Part shown: positions 1-8,413 of the stretch, in pieces | Layout of the letters: the number at the start of each line of letters is the position of its first letter | How positions within the stretch are numbered: the first letter of the stretch is position 1 | NCBI GenBank assembly: GCA_025965915.1 | Contig: JAOPWA010000021.1 | Coordinates: 1-34,522, forward strand | Direction of reading: 5' to 3' | DNA: 34,522 bases | From: Dactylosporangium sp. | Lineage (GTDB): Bacteria > Actinomycetota > Actinomycetes > Mycobacteriales > Micromonosporaceae | Program-made: the position numbers and the translations under genes | Notes under the pieces: generated by a model | The model's input: the letters and a program-made list of their open reading frames with translations, nothing else | Databases searched by the model: none | What the model was told of the DNA's origin: nothing

Positions 1-375
1 CCAACCCGTAGGAGATCCCGAACATGTTCGGGGTGATCCAAACCTGTGGCCGGGCCGTCTGCGTGTTCATCCGAGTCCTCCACCGGGAAGGCTGGCGGTC
101 ACGTGCCCTCTTGCGAATTCGCCGAACGGTAGTAGGCCAGGCGACGTCGTGCGGCCTACCCGCCAGGCAACGGACAAACTACCCCGCAATCGGGTACCCA
201 TGCCGCACGCGTGATTCGTGCCCGATCCCTGCCCGAAACGGCGGTGAACAGAGGTAACCGAGGGCAGCTCAGGCCGTCGCCAGGCCGTCAGAGGTTGACC
301 GACACCAACCAATGACGCTCCCGATGACGGCCTTCGACCAGGCCAGCAGCGGTTGCCACCAAGGCAACGAGCGGC
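1..375. other. Left-edge region without a recognisable gene
   Basis: The short ORFs here (77 and 81 codons, opposite strands) give low-complexity Arg-rich translations with no family resemblance and no convincing ribosome binding site. I see no gene. The only structure is a small hairpin just after the gsmA-like stop codon, listed separately, and a short direct repeat of caggccgtc near 270-290. Confidence 0.5.
352..368 (-). terminator. Small hairpin after the gsmA-like gene
   Basis: GTTGCC and GGCAAC form a 6-bp stem with a 5-nt loop, 7 nt beyond the stop codon of the wall hydrolase on the minus strand. There is no T-run, and the stem is short, so a terminator role is only suggested by position. 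Confidence 0.25.
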
Positions 376-1803
376 TCAGATGTTGTCGTACTGGTACAGG
401 TTGTACTGGTGCATCAGGTTCTGGACGTTGGCGACGTAGGTCGCGCTCGTCGCGTACCCGGCCTTCCAGATCTGGTACAGGAACTGGTCGGCGTCGTTGC
501 TGTAGTTGAACGCCGGCCGGTAGCGGCTGTTGGTCGTCAGGAAGGAGCCGTGGTCGCGGAACGAGTCCGTGATCGACGCGTACGTGCGGAACGACGCGGA
601 CGTGGAGTAGCAGTTCGGCGTGCACTCGTACGTCGCCCAGCTGTGGCAACCGCTGGCGATCGGGCCGGGGCTGCCCCCGAAGCACTTGATGCCGAAGTAG
701 TTGCGGTCGCTGGCGGTCAGACCGCTGCGGCCCCAACCGGACTCCAGGATCGACTGCGCGATTGTCACCGAGGCCGGTACCCGGAACTCACGGTAGCCTT
801 GCTGGGCGGGTGCGACCGCCGCCGCGATGAACTGGGCGTTGGTCATGCTGCCCACCGGGCCGGCGCCGCCGGTGACCGGCGCGCCACCGTCACAGGTCGG
901 CAGGGTCGCCGAGGTCTCCACGTAGGCGTGCGACACGTAGTTGCCGCTGGTCAGCCGGTCCCACTGGCTGGTGGAACGGACGGTGCCGTTCACGTAGCTA
1001 CCGGAGACCGCGCAGGTGAGAGTGAGCTGGCCGCCGTTGGCGACCTGCCCCATGGGAGCGGCGCCGGCGGACGGGCCGCTGCGGATGTTGAGCGGGCCGC
1101 CGTCAGTCTGCGCGCTGCCGCCGTAGGTGGCCGGCGGGGCAAGCGTCGGAGCCGGGCCCGGGGCGGGGTTCGATACCGGGACCGAGGTAGGGGTCGGCTC
1201 GCATGGCGGAAGCGACGCGTCGGTCTGTACGTACGCGTGGGAGATGTAGCCGCCGCCCGCGAGCTTGTCCCACTGGGCGGTGGAGCGGACCGTGCCGCGT
1301 ACCGTTTCGCCGTCGACCTGGCAGCTCAGGGTCACCGAAGAGCCGTTGACAAGGGTCGCCGTCAGGCCGGACTGCGAGTTGGGCGCGTTGCGGACGTTGA
1401 GCCGGCCGCCGTCGGTGCGCACGCTGGTGCCCGACGGGGGTGCCGGCGGGGCGTCGAGTGACGCGCACGACGGGAGGTATGCATTGGTCTGCATGTAGGC
1501 GTGTGCCACCCAGAGGCCGTTGGTCAGCCGGTCCCACTGCGCGCTGCCGCGGACCGCTCCGCTGACGTACGACCCGGATGCCTGGCAGGCGAGGGTGAGT
1601 ACCGTGCCGTTGCGGACCTGGCTCGAGGTCGCGGCCTGGGTCGAGGGAGCTGAACGTACGTTGAGTGGGTCGCCATTGGTTCGCACCGTCGCGTACGCGG
1701 CGGACGCGGCGGAGGCGGATTCCATGCCGATGACGAGCGTGGTGCCCGTTGCCGAGGTCGCGAGGAGCGCACCTACCAGCAGCCGTCGGATGTTCGGGTT
1801 CAT
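376..1803 (-). CDS. gsmA: Secreted SH3-repeat glucosaminidase, sporangiospore maturation wall hydrolase type
   Basis: A 475-residue exported peptidoglycan hydrolase. The N-terminus has an Arg-Arg pair, a hydrophobic stretch and an ASA-type signal peptidase site near residue 33. Three bacterial SH3-like repeats follow (about 35-110, 125-200 and 228-305), each with the pattern LNVR/LNIR-S/N-x-P and ending in a HAYVxT segment with a nearby Cys pair. The C-terminal 150 residues are a glucosaminidase (GH73-like) domain with the catalytic Glu in SILESGWG. The order three SH3 plus glucosaminidase matches GsmA of Actinoplanes, which frees spores from each other inside sporangia; that role is family knowledge, not shown here. 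The ORF track begins at a TTG at 1806, but ATG 1803 is preferred, with AGAAGG about 10 nt upstream. It stands alone, downstream of the kynurenine operon. Confidence 0.85.
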   Translation of the reverse strand: MNPNIRRLLVGALLATSATGTTLVIGMESASAASAAYATVRTNGDPLNVRSAPSTQAATSSQVRNGTVLTLACQASGSYVSGAVRGSAQWDRLTNGLWVAHAYMQTNAYLPSCASLDAPPAPPSGTSVRTDGGRLNVRNAPNSQSGLTATLVNGSSVTLSCQVDGETVRGTVRSTAQWDKLAGGGYISHAYVQTDASLPPCEPTPTSVPVSNPAPGPAPTLAPPATYGGSAQTDGGPLNIRSGPSAGAAPMGQVANGGQLTLTCAVSGSYVNGTVRSTSQWDRLTSGNYVSHAYVETSATLPTCDGGAPVTGGAGPVGSMTNAQFIAAAVAPAQQGYREFRVPASVTIAQSILESGWGRSGLTASDRNYFGIKCFGGSPGPIASGCHSWATYECTPNCYSTSASFRTYASITDSFRDHGSFLTTNSRYRPAFNYSNDADQFLYQIWKAGYATSATYVANVQNLMHQYNLYQYDNI

Positions 1804-1940
1804 CAAAAGTAGACCTTCTGTGGCGGGTTCGACCTCGCTCGACGGTCCAGCGCGTGGGTTGCTGACCCGGTTCCAGAAGGGGTGCTGATGGGTTATATGT
1901 TGAAATGTCAGGATTGACCGTTATTGGATGTTGCCGGCGC

Positions 1941-1980
1941 GGCTCGACGGCTGGCGTTATGGCTGGCTCGATGGCTGGCG
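1941..1980. repeat. 16-bp direct repeat with 24-nt period
   Basis: GGCTCGACGGCTGGCG (1941-1956) and GGCTCGATGGCTGGCG (1965-1980) differ at one base. The intervening and following DNA repeats GGCTGGC further. The repeat lies about 140 nt upstream of the gsmA-like start. It could be a regulator site or simple slippage. Confidence 0.6.
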
Positions 1981-2012
1981 GGCTGGCGGCGCCCGCGAGT
2001 GTGCTACCAACA

Positions 2013-2034
2013 GTCCTTATAGGACGGACGTCCT
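2013..2034 (-). terminator. Hairpin cluster after the kynurenine operon
   Basis: GTCCT-TAT-AGGAC (2013-2025) is a perfect 5-bp stem, and the same AGGAC can instead pair with a second GTCCT at 2030-2034. The cluster starts 13 nt beyond the TAG of the last operon gene. The position fits a terminator, but the stems are short and mutually exclusive and there is no T-tract. Confidence 0.35.
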
Positions 2035-2047
2035 GCGGCGCGCTTGA

Positions 2048-3052
2048 CTAGTCGGCCGTAAGGAAGCGTAGTCCGTTGCCGGACAACAGTTTGCCGCGCT
2101 GCTCGCTGGTCAGGAAGTCCGCCTTGCGGACCACCTGCCCGACCGGTCGCTCGCCGAGCGGATAGGGATAGTCGCTACCGAGGACCACCTGGTCCTCGCC
2201 CATCGTGTCCACCAGTAGCCGCAGCGCAGCGGGGTCGAACACCACGCTGTCGACGAAGAAGCGGTCGACGTAGTGGCTCGGAGGGAAGGCCGACCGGCCA
2301 CGGACCAGGTCGCCGCGGCGGTGCCAGGCGTTGTCCGCGCGGCCGAGCCAGAACGGGAAGCTGCCCCCGCCGTGGGCGAAGCACAGCCGCAGCGAACGCG
2401 GCACCCGGTCCAGCACGCCGCCGAGGATGAGCGCCAGGGCGGAGAGGTGGGTCTCGGCGGGCATGCCGGTCAGCCAGCGCGCCATCCAGCGATCCAGCCG
2501 TGGCCCGCCGGGCATGTCCCATGGATGCACGAAGACGGGCGCGCCCACCTCCGCGCAGTGCTGCAGGAACGTCACGATGCCGGCGTCATCGAGGTCGCGG
2601 TCGCCGACATGGTTGCCGATCTCCACGCCCGCGTGGCCGGCGGCGAGGCACCGGTCCAGTTCGGCGCAGGCCGCGTCGGGGTCTTGTAGCGGAACCTGGC
2701 AGAACGGCACCAGCCGATCCCCACCGCCCGCGGTCACCTCCAGCGTCAGGTCGTTGAAGATCCGCGCCACCTTGACCGCCTGATCGGCCGGGCGATCGTA
2801 CGAGAAGAACACCGGAGTGGGGGACACCACCTGCACGTCCACCCCATCGGAGTCCATATCGGATAGACGCGTACCGGCGTCCCAGCACGCGGCGCCGATC
2901 GGCCGGAACTCGTCATCGCCCACCATGATCATGGCGGCCCGCTCCGAGTCGACACGCAGCCAGGGCCAGCCGGAGCCCCCGCACCGCGCGGACAACTCCG
3001 GCCACCCCTTGGGTACGACGTGGGTGTGCACGTCGACGACGAGATCGGACAT
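2048..3052 (-). CDS. nbaD: 2-amino-3-carboxymuconate-6-semialdehyde decarboxylase (ACMSD)
   Basis: An amidohydrolase-superfamily decarboxylase that converts ACMS, the ring-cleavage product of 3-hydroxyanthranilate, to 2-aminomuconic semialdehyde and so diverts it from quinolinate. The 334-residue length equals that of the Pseudomonas enzyme. Visible metal ligands are His9 and His11 (VDVHTH), His176 (FVHPWD) and Asp294 (GSDYPYP). Catalytic His227 (FAHGGG) and Arg50 are also present. The ORF track joins this frame to an upstream out-of-family stretch; the true start is ATG 3052, which overlaps the dioxygenase stop by one base (TGATG). It is the last gene of the kyn operon. Confidence 0.93.
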   Translation of the reverse strand: MSDLVVDVHTHVVPKGWPELSARCGGSGWPWLRVDSERAAMIMVGDDEFRPIGAACWDAGTRLSDMDSDGVDVQVVSPTPVFFSYDRPADQAVKVARIFNDLTLEVTAGGGDRLVPFCQVPLQDPDAACAELDRCLAAGHAGVEIGNHVGDRDLDDAGIVTFLQHCAEVGAPVFVHPWDMPGGPRLDRWMARWLTGMPAETHLSALALILGGVLDRVPRSLRLCFAHGGGSFPFWLGRADNAWHRRGDLVRGRSAFPPSHYVDRFFVDSVVFDPAALRLLVDTMGEDQVVLGSDYPYPLGERPVGQVVRKADFLTSEQRGKLLSGNGLRFLTAD

Positions 3053-3576
3053 CAGCCCTTGCCCGGGTGGAGCGCGCCGCACCTGGCACATTTGCGGGCC
3101 TTCTCGTCGGCGTAGAACGCCTGGAAGACCGGCGGCAGGTCGGTCACGATGTCGCGCACCTGCAGTTCGACCTCGTGCAGCAGGTTGCCGCAGTCGAGGC
3201 AGTACCACTGGAACTTCTCCAGCGTGCCCTCCTCGCGGATCCGCTCGACCACCATGCCGATCGAGCCGGCCTCGGGGCGCTGCGGCGAGTGCGGCGTGTT
3301 CCCGGGCAGCATCCACATCTGACCCTCGCGGATGTGCACGGTCCGCGGCCCGTCGGGCGTCATCAGGTTGACGTGCATGTTGCCCTTGACCTGGTAGAAG
3401 AACTCCTCGTACGGGTCGACGTGAAAGTCGGTGCGCTGGTTGGGGCCGCCCACCACCTGCACGATGAAATCCGCGCCGCCGGGGAACATCTCCTTGTTGT
3501 TGACCGGGGGCTTGAGCAGGTGCTGGTTCTCCTCGATCCAGCCCGGAAAGCTCACCGGCTCGGTCACATCGGTCAT
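3052..3576 (-). CDS. nbaC: 3-hydroxyanthranilate 3,4-dioxygenase
   Basis: A non-haem iron cupin dioxygenase that opens the ring of 3-hydroxyanthranilate to ACMS. It has 174 residues, the usual bacterial length. The iron triad His52, Glu58 and His96 and the substrate-binding Arg48 and Arg100 are all present, each one position away from the Cupriavidus enzyme numbering. The C-terminal rubredoxin-like second iron site, typical of bacterial members, is intact: CLDC (126-129) and CARC (163-166). ATG 3576 overlaps the upstream deaminase stop by 4 nt. The product passes to ACMSD, encoded directly downstream. Confidence 0.96.
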   Translation of the reverse strand: MTDVTEPVSFPGWIEENQHLLKPPVNNKEMFPGGADFIVQVVGGPNQRTDFHVDPYEEFFYQVKGNMHVNLMTPDGPRTVHIREGQMWMLPGNTPHSPQRPEAGSIGMVVERIREEGTLEKFQWYCLDCGNLLHEVELQVRDIVTDLPPVFQAFYADEKARKCARCGALHPGKG

Positions 3577-3998
3577 GACTTGCCTCCTTCGGGGAGCGCG
3601 GCAACCGCCTGCATCTCGATCAGTAGATGTGGATGGGGTAGCTGGTGCACGGCGACCGTGGTGCGGGTGGGGCCGGTCTCGTCGAAGTACTCGGCGTAGA
3701 CCTCGTTGTAGCCGCCGAAGTCGTTCATGTTGACCAGGTAGGTGGTGACCTGCACGAGGTCGGACAGGTCGGCCCCGGCGGCGCGCAGGATGTCGCGGAT
3801 GTTCTCGATCACCGCACGGGTCTGCGCCCGGATCTCCAGCGAGGTGGTGCCCATGGCGTCGACCTGTGCGCCGGCGATCGTGTTGTCCGGCCGGCGGCTC
3901 GACGTACCGGACACGAAGACGAAGCCGCCGGCGACCTTGACGTGCGGGAAGCGGCCGCGCGGAGCGGCCTTCCCGGCCACGACCCTCGCCTCGCTCAT
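3573..3998 (-). CDS. nbaF: 2-aminomuconate deaminase, RidA family
   Basis: A 141-residue RidA/YjgF-family protein placed between a ring-cleavage dioxygenase gene and an oxalocrotonate decarboxylase gene, which is the position of 2-aminomuconate deaminase in nitrobenzoate and aminophenol pathways. It would release ammonia from 2-aminomuconate to give 4-oxalocrotonate. The RidA core is clear: FVFVSGTSS near residue 30, a [12 protein letters not shown] segment, and Arg112 in PTRTTV, the position of the substrate-binding Arg of active RidA enzymes. ATG 3998 gives an ATGA overlap with the upstream decarboxylase. The larger 441-residue ORF in the track is read-through into shadow sequence. Confidence 0.9.
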   Translation of the reverse strand: MSEARVVAGKAAPRGRFPHVKVAGGFVFVSGTSSRRPDNTIAGAQVDAMGTTSLEIRAQTRAVIENIRDILRAAGADLSDLVQVTTYLVNMNDFGGYNEVYAEYFDETGPTRTTVAVHQLPHPHLLIEMQAVAALPEGGKS

Positions 3999-4780
3999 GA
4001 CGCGGCCGAAAGCGACGCGGTGCCGAGCTTTTCGACCACGGCCCGCACGTGGACGCCGGGTGCCAGCGGTACCGCCGCGGTGGCCGCCCCGGCGAGGAAG
4101 ACCCATCCCTCGTGCAGCCGTACGCCGTGCTGGCCGGCGAGGCGTACCCCGGAGTCGAGGGCCCGGCGCGGGTCGCCGAGGATCGCCGCCGTCGAACCGG
4201 TCTGCACCACCCGGCCGTTGACCTCCAGCAGCACGCCGAGGTTGGAGAGCCCTGCCGGCACAGGCTGCCAGGGGCCGATGACGAAGCCGGCCGCCGAGGT
4301 GTTGTCGGCGATCACGTCGGGCAGCGAGAACGTGAAGTTGGCGTAGCGCGAGTCGATGAGCTCCAGCGCCGGTGCGACCGCCCGCACTGCCGAGAGGAAG
4401 TCCCCGACCGGCTCGCCCGGCTCCGGGCTGCGGGCCATCAGGAAGGCGACCTCGGGCTCGACCCGCGGATGAATGTAGCCGCCCAGGTCCACCGCGCCGC
4501 CGTCGTCGATGCGCATCCCGTCGGTGAGCCGGCCCCAGATCACCTCGTCGACGCCGACCTGCGCCATCTTGGCCCGGCTGGTCAGGCCCATCTTCAGCCC
4601 GACCAGTCGCTCCCCGCGTGCCAGCCGCCGCGCCACCAGTGCGTCCTGCACCGCGTACGCGGTGACGGCGTCGACGCCGGCCGCCGCGACGATCTGCGGG
4701 ATTGCCGTCGCCGTCACGGCCGCCTCGTCGAGTTGCGCGGCGAGGGCCGCGAGGTCGGGTTGCTGCGCCACTGCCGTCAT
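3995..4780 (-). CDS. nbaG: 4-oxalocrotonate (2-oxo-3-hexenedioate) decarboxylase
   Basis: A 261-residue member of the 2-keto-4-pentenoate hydratase / oxalocrotonate decarboxylase family. It would decarboxylate 4-oxalocrotonate to 2-oxopent-4-enoate, normally as a complex with the hydratase encoded just upstream. Family signatures are [12 protein letters not shown] (about 61-72), the metal-binding [10 protein letters not shown] (about 104-113) and ELIDSRY followed by the [10 protein letters not shown] segment. The WGRLTD segment in place of the hydratase FGVLF fits the decarboxylase branch. ATGA overlaps link it on both sides. The assignment of decarboxylase versus hydratase between this gene and its neighbour rests on these similarities and pathway need. 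Confidence 0.85.
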   Translation of the reverse strand: MTAVAQQPDLAALAAQLDEAAVTATAIPQIVAAAGVDAVTAYAVQDALVARRLARGERLVGLKMGLTSRAKMAQVGVDEVIWGRLTDGMRIDDGGAVDLGGYIHPRVEPEVAFLMARSPEPGEPVGDFLSAVRAVAPALELIDSRYANFTFSLPDVIADNTSAAGFVIGPWQPVPAGLSNLGVLLEVNGRVVQTGSTAAILGDPRRALDSGVRLAGQHGVRLHEGWVFLAGAATAAVPLAPGVHVRAVVEKLGTASLSAAS

Positions 4781-5571
4781 GCCGCACCTCCGGAGAAACA
4801 GGTCCGGACCGATCCCAGGCCGGAGATCCGCGCCTCGTACGCTGCGCCGGGGGCCACCGGCACCATCGGGCCGAGCGCCCCGGAGAGCACCACGTCACCG
4901 GCGCGCAGCGGACGTCCCGAGCGGGCGAGGGTCTCGGCCAGCCAGGCCACGGCGTGTGCCGGGTTGCCCAGGCAGGCCGCGCCGGCGCCGACCGAGACCG
5001 GCTCGCCGGCGTGTTCGAGCACCATTCCGCACAGCCGCAGGTCGACCTCGGCGATCCGCCTGGGTGCCGTGCCGAGCACGAAAAGCCCGCTGGAGGCGTT
5101 GTCGGCCACCGTGTCCACGATGGAGATGTCCCAGCCCGCCACCCGCGAGTCGACGATCTCGATCGCCGGCAGCAGGTGGTCGGTCGCGTGGATCACGTCC
5201 GCGACCGTCACCTGTTCGTAGGGCAGGTCGGCGCCGAGCACGAATGCGACCTCCGCTTCCACGCGCGGTTGCAGCAGCCGGCCGAGGTCGACCTCGGTGC
5301 CGTCGGGCACCGCCATGTCGGCGAAGAGCACACCGAAGTCCGGCTGGTAGACGCCGAGGTTCTCCTGCACGACGCGGGAGGTCAGGCCGATCTTCGCGCC
5401 GACGGGCCGGCGACCCTCCGCCGTCCAGCGCCGCACCTGTGCCTGCTGCACGTCGTACGCCGTCTCGACATCGCCTTCGGGCAGCAGTTCGCCGCGCAGC
5501 GGCGGGCAGGGCTTGCCTTCGTCGTACGCGTCGCGCAGCACCTGCGCCGCCCGCTCGATATCCACGGTCAC
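4777..5571 (-). CDS. nbaH: 2-oxopent-4-enoate hydratase
   Basis: A 264-residue protein homologous to its downstream neighbour, assigned as the hydratase that adds water to 2-oxopent-4-enoate to give 4-hydroxy-2-oxovalerate. Signatures are [23 protein letters not shown], the metal ligands in [10 protein letters not shown], and [12 protein letters not shown] followed by [12 protein letters not shown]. The track's 356-residue ORF adds unrelated upstream codons; the start chosen is GTG 5571, which makes a GTGA overlap with the dehydrogenase stop and gives the normal family length. The next enzymes of the route, aldolase and acylating aldehyde dehydrogenase, are not in the window. Confidence 0.87.
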   Translation of the reverse strand: MTVDIERAAQVLRDAYDEGKPCPPLRGELLPEGDVETAYDVQQAQVRRWTAEGRRPVGAKIGLTSRVVQENLGVYQPDFGVLFADMAVPDGTEVDLGRLLQPRVEAEVAFVLGADLPYEQVTVADVIHATDHLLPAIEIVDSRVAGWDISIVDTVADNASSGLFVLGTAPRRIAEVDLRLCGMVLEHAGEPVSVGAGAACLGNPAHAVAWLAETLARSGRPLRAGDVVLSGALGPMVPVAPGAAYEARISGLGSVRTCFSGGAA

Positions 5572-7079
5572 GATAGATCCACACAGACGTTGGTGAGTTC
5601 GGAGTAGAAGTCCAGTGAATGTACGCCGCCTTCGCGGCCGACGCCCGAGGCCTTGACCCCGCCGAAGGGGGTACGCAGGTCGCGCAGGAACCACGTGTTG
5701 ACCCAGACGATGCCGGCGTCCAGCCGGGCGCCGGCCCGATGCGCCCGGCCGACGTCGCGGGTCCACACCGTCGCGGCGAGCCCGTACTCGCTGTCGTTGG
5801 CGAGCGCGTACGCCTCGTCCTCGTCGTCGAACGGCGCGAGGTGGCACACCGGGCCGAAGATCTCCTCCCGGTTGGTGCGCGCGTCCTGGCCCAGACCGGT
5901 CAGTACGGTCGGCTGCACGTACGCGCCGCCGTCGCGGGCGTCGCCGAAGGCCGGGACGCCCCCGCCGGCGAGCACCGTGGCGCCTTCGGCACGGGCCAGG
6001 TCGTAGTAGCCGAGCACCTTGTCGCGGTGCTCTCTGGAGATCAGCGGCATGTTCGCGGTCGCCTCGTCGGACGGCCAGCCGAAGGCCAGCTCACCGGCGC
6101 GCTTCGCCAGCCGTGCGGCGAACTCGTCGAAGATCGGCCGCTGCACGTAGAGCCGTTCGGTGCACAGGCACACCTGGCCGCCGTTGGTGAAGCTGGACCG
6201 GACCGAGCCCGCCACCGCCGCGTCCAGGTCGGCGTCGGCGAAGACCAGACCCGCGTTCTTGCCACCCAGTTCGAACGACACGGCCTTGACCCCACCTGCC
6301 GCGGCCCGCATGATCGTGGCGCCGGTGGCGGACTCCCCGGTGAAGGTGATCGCGTCGACGCCGGGGTGGCGGGTGAGGAACTCTCCCGCCGAGGCCGGGC
6401 CGAAGCCGTGTACCAGGTTGAACACCCCATCCGGCACGCCCACCGCCGCCATTATCTCGGCGAGCAGCGTCGCCGACGACGGGGTCTCCTCGGACGGCTT
6501 GACGATGACCGCGTTGCCGCAGGCCAGTGCCGGGGCGACCTTCCAGGTCAGCAGCAGCAGCGGCAGGTTCCAGGGCACGATGATCGCGACGACGCCGACC
6601 GGCTTGCGGACGGCGTAGTTGAGCGCCCGCCCGCCACCAGCGGTGGCGGTGGTGAACGACTCGGTCGGCGCGGTCGCGGCGATCTCGGCGAAGGCCCGGA
6701 AATTGGCGGCTCCACGCGGGATGTCCAGCGTCCGGGCCTGCGAGATGGACTTGCCGGTGTCGGCGACCTCGGCGGCCACCAGATCGTCGAAGCGCCGCTC
6801 CAACTCGTCGGCGATCCGGCGCAGCACGCCGGCGCGCTCCTGCTCGCCCATCCGGCCCCACGGCCCGCCCAGCGCCCGGCGTGCGGCATCCACGGCCGCG
6901 TCCACGGTGCCGGCACCCGCCTCGGCCACCTCGAAGATGGTCTCGCCCGTAACCGGGCTGACCTTGGCGAACGTCTTGTCCCCGGCGACGAACTCGCCGC
7001 CGACGAAGTTGCGCAGCAGTCCCGGCGCGCCGGCCGGTCGCCCGGTCATCAGCTCCGGGCTCCACAGTGTCCGGGTCAC
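5568..7079 (-). CDS. nbaE: 2-aminomuconic 6-semialdehyde dehydrogenase
   Basis: A 503-residue NAD-dependent aldehyde dehydrogenase. It would oxidise 2-aminomuconic semialdehyde to 2-aminomuconate between the ACMSD and deaminase steps. The fold landmarks are complete: Asn171 in VPWNLP, the nucleotide-site KPSEETP (about 194-200), FTGESATG (246-253), general base Glu270 in FELGGKN and catalytic Cys304 in GGQVC. Start GTG 7079 gives a GTGA overlap with the monooxygenase stop; a second possible start is an ATG 30 nt downstream. Family members also oxidise 2-hydroxymuconic semialdehyde, so specificity is set here by context. Confidence 0.92.
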   Translation of the reverse strand: MTRTLWSPELMTGRPAGAPGLLRNFVGGEFVAGDKTFAKVSPVTGETIFEVAEAGAGTVDAAVDAARRALGGPWGRMGEQERAGVLRRIADELERRFDDLVAAEVADTGKSISQARTLDIPRGAANFRAFAEIAATAPTESFTTATAGGGRALNYAVRKPVGVVAIIVPWNLPLLLLTWKVAPALACGNAVIVKPSEETPSSATLLAEIMAAVGVPDGVFNLVHGFGPASAGEFLTRHPGVDAITFTGESATGATIMRAAAGGVKAVSFELGGKNAGLVFADADLDAAVAGSVRSSFTNGGQVCLCTERLYVQRPIFDEFAARLAKRAGELAFGWPSDEATANMPLISREHRDKVLGYYDLARAEGATVLAGGGVPAFGDARDGGAYVQPTVLTGLGQDARTNREEIFGPVCHLAPFDDEDEAYALANDSEYGLAATVWTRDVGRAHRAGARLDAGIVWVNTWFLRDLRTPFGGVKASGVGREGGVHSLDFYSELTNVCVDLS

Positions 7080-8413
7080 GGGTTCCTCCTACCGCGGGTG
7101 GCAAGGGTGCCCAGCGTGCCGAGCAGCAGCGCCCCCGCCCCGGCGAGCGCCGCACCGAGCACCTGGTGCTGGCGCCGCACCCGCCGCTGCACCTCGGCGT
7201 ACGGGGTGGTCGAGAACGACACCAGTTCGTACCGGGAGACGTACCGGCCGGGAAGGGCCCGCTCCAGGGCGTGCTCCACCTTCCTGCTGAGCTGGAACAC
7301 CGGCGAGGCGACCTTGTCGCGCATCTCCACGAAGTTGGCCAGCGCCATCCGCGCGATTGCCTCGGTGTTGTCCCTGCGTCGCGCTTCGAACAGTGGCAGC
7401 GCCGTCTTCCAGGTGTCGCCGGTGTCGTCCAGGCAGCGGTCCAGTTCCACCACGTCTTCGAAGGCGCAGTTGGCGCCCTGCCCGTAGAACGGCACGATCG
7501 CGTGCGCCGCGTCGCCGAGCAGCCCCACCGTGCCGCCCGACTGCCAGGGTGCGCAGCGCACGGTGCCGAGCATCCCGACCGGGTTGTGCAGGTAGTCGTC
7601 GACCAGGTTGGGGGCGAGCGACATCAGGTCCGGGTACTGGGTGCGGAAGTGCCGCTCGATCGCGGCCGGGCTGCCCAGCGACGCGAAGCTGGTGGTGCCG
7701 CCGGTGGGCCAGAACAGCGTGCAGGTGAACGACCGGTCCGGGTTGGGTAGCGCGATCATCATCGAGGTGCCACGTGGCCAGATGTGCAGCGCGTCCGGGT
7801 CGAGAGCGAACTCTCCGGCCAGCGGTGGGATCGTCAGCTCCTTGTACCCGTAGTCGAGGAAGTCGAGGCTCTCGGTCAGCCCGCCGTGCGCCAGCAACTG
7901 GCCGCGTACCGCCGAGCCGGCGCCGTCCGTGCCGAGGACGACCGCGGCGCTCGTCCGGGTCTTGCCCTGCGGGGTTTCGTAGGTCATCTCGCCGGTCGCC
8001 GGGTCGAGGCCGACGAGGCGGTGGTCGAAGGCGATCCGTACGCCGGGCAGCGCCGCAGCGGCGTTCAGCAGGGCGTTGTTGAGGGCGCCGCGGCTGATGG
8101 AGTTGATCGCGCGGTCGCCGTCGAGGCTGTACGGCTGGAAGTTCAGCTCGCCTTGCATCGGGTGGATCATGCGCCCGCGCATCGGCAGCGCATCGGCCAT
8201 CACCTGCTTGTCCAGGTCGATGCGGCGCAGCGCGTCGAGCCCCCGCTCGGACAGGGCCAGGTTGATGGAGCGGCCCCGCTCGACCGTCCCGGTGCGCGGG
8301 TCTGGGCGGCGCTCGTAGAGGGCGACCGGGTATCCGCGACGGGCCAGGAAACAGGCGAGCAGGCATCCGGCGAGGCCGGCGCCGACGACGGCTACCTCGT
8401 CCTTCTCGTTCAT
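7076..8413 (-). CDS. kmo: Kynurenine 3-monooxygenase
   Basis: A 445-residue class A FAD monooxygenase that hydroxylates L-kynurenine to 3-hydroxykynurenine with NADPH and oxygen. The FAD motif VVGAGLAG is at residues 9-16, followed by YERRPDPR and RGRSINLALSERG, a segment typical of KMO. The second FAD motif LLGDAAHAIVPFYGQGAN also matches. After the catalytic region come basic residues and a hydrophobic stretch of about 20 residues (VLGAALAGAGALLLGTLG), then RGRR. This looks like a C-terminal membrane anchor, as in the mitochondrial enzymes. ATG 8413 has an ATGA overlap with kynureninase; the longer track ORF is read-through. Confidence 0.94.
   Translation of the reverse strand: MNEKDEVAVVGAGLAGCLLACFLARRGYPVALYERRPDPRTGTVERGRSINLALSERGLDALRRIDLDKQVMADALPMRGRMIHPMQGELNFQPYSLDGDRAINSISRGALNNALLNAAAALPGVRIAFDHRLVGLDPATGEMTYETPQGKTRTSAAVVLGTDGAGSAVRGQLLAHGGLTESLDFLDYGYKELTIPPLAGEFALDPDALHIWPRGTSMMIALPNPDRSFTCTLFWPTGGTTSFASLGSPAAIERHFRTQYPDLMSLAPNLVDDYLHNPVGMLGTVRCAPWQSGGTVGLLGDAAHAIVPFYGQGANCAFEDVVELDRCLDDTGDTWKTALPLFEARRRDNTEAIARMALANFVEMRDKVASPVFQLSRKVEHALERALPGRYVSRYELVSFSTTPYAEVQRRVRRQHQVLGAALAGAGALLLGTLGTLATRGRRNP

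Larger units (their letters stand above)
1804..2047. other. Intergenic region between gsmA-like gene and kyn operon end
   Basis: This should hold the promoter of the minus-strand gsmA-like gene and the 3' end of the kynurenine operon. It contains an AT-rich island with TATAAC on the minus strand (1892-1897) but no matching -35 at normal spacing, a 16-bp direct repeat and a GTCCT/AGGAC hairpin region; both repeats are listed separately. Confidence 0.5.

Noticed and set aside
409-1461. 350-codon plus-strand ORF
   Set aside because: It lies antisense to the gsmA-like gene; its translation is Arg/Val/Gly-rich, with no domain, while the minus strand gives a signal peptide, three SH3 repeats and a catalytic domain.
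1850-1885. Possible TcrA-type direct repeat (GGGTTGC...CGGTTCC) upstream of the gsmA-like gene
   Set aside because: As I recall the Actinoplanes TCR box, the half-sites and the 4-nt spacing should match more closely; here each half has a mismatch and the spacing is off by one.
5619-7487. 622-codon plus-strand ORF
   Set aside because: Antisense shadow of the aldehyde dehydrogenase and kmo genes, caused by high GC at third codon positions.
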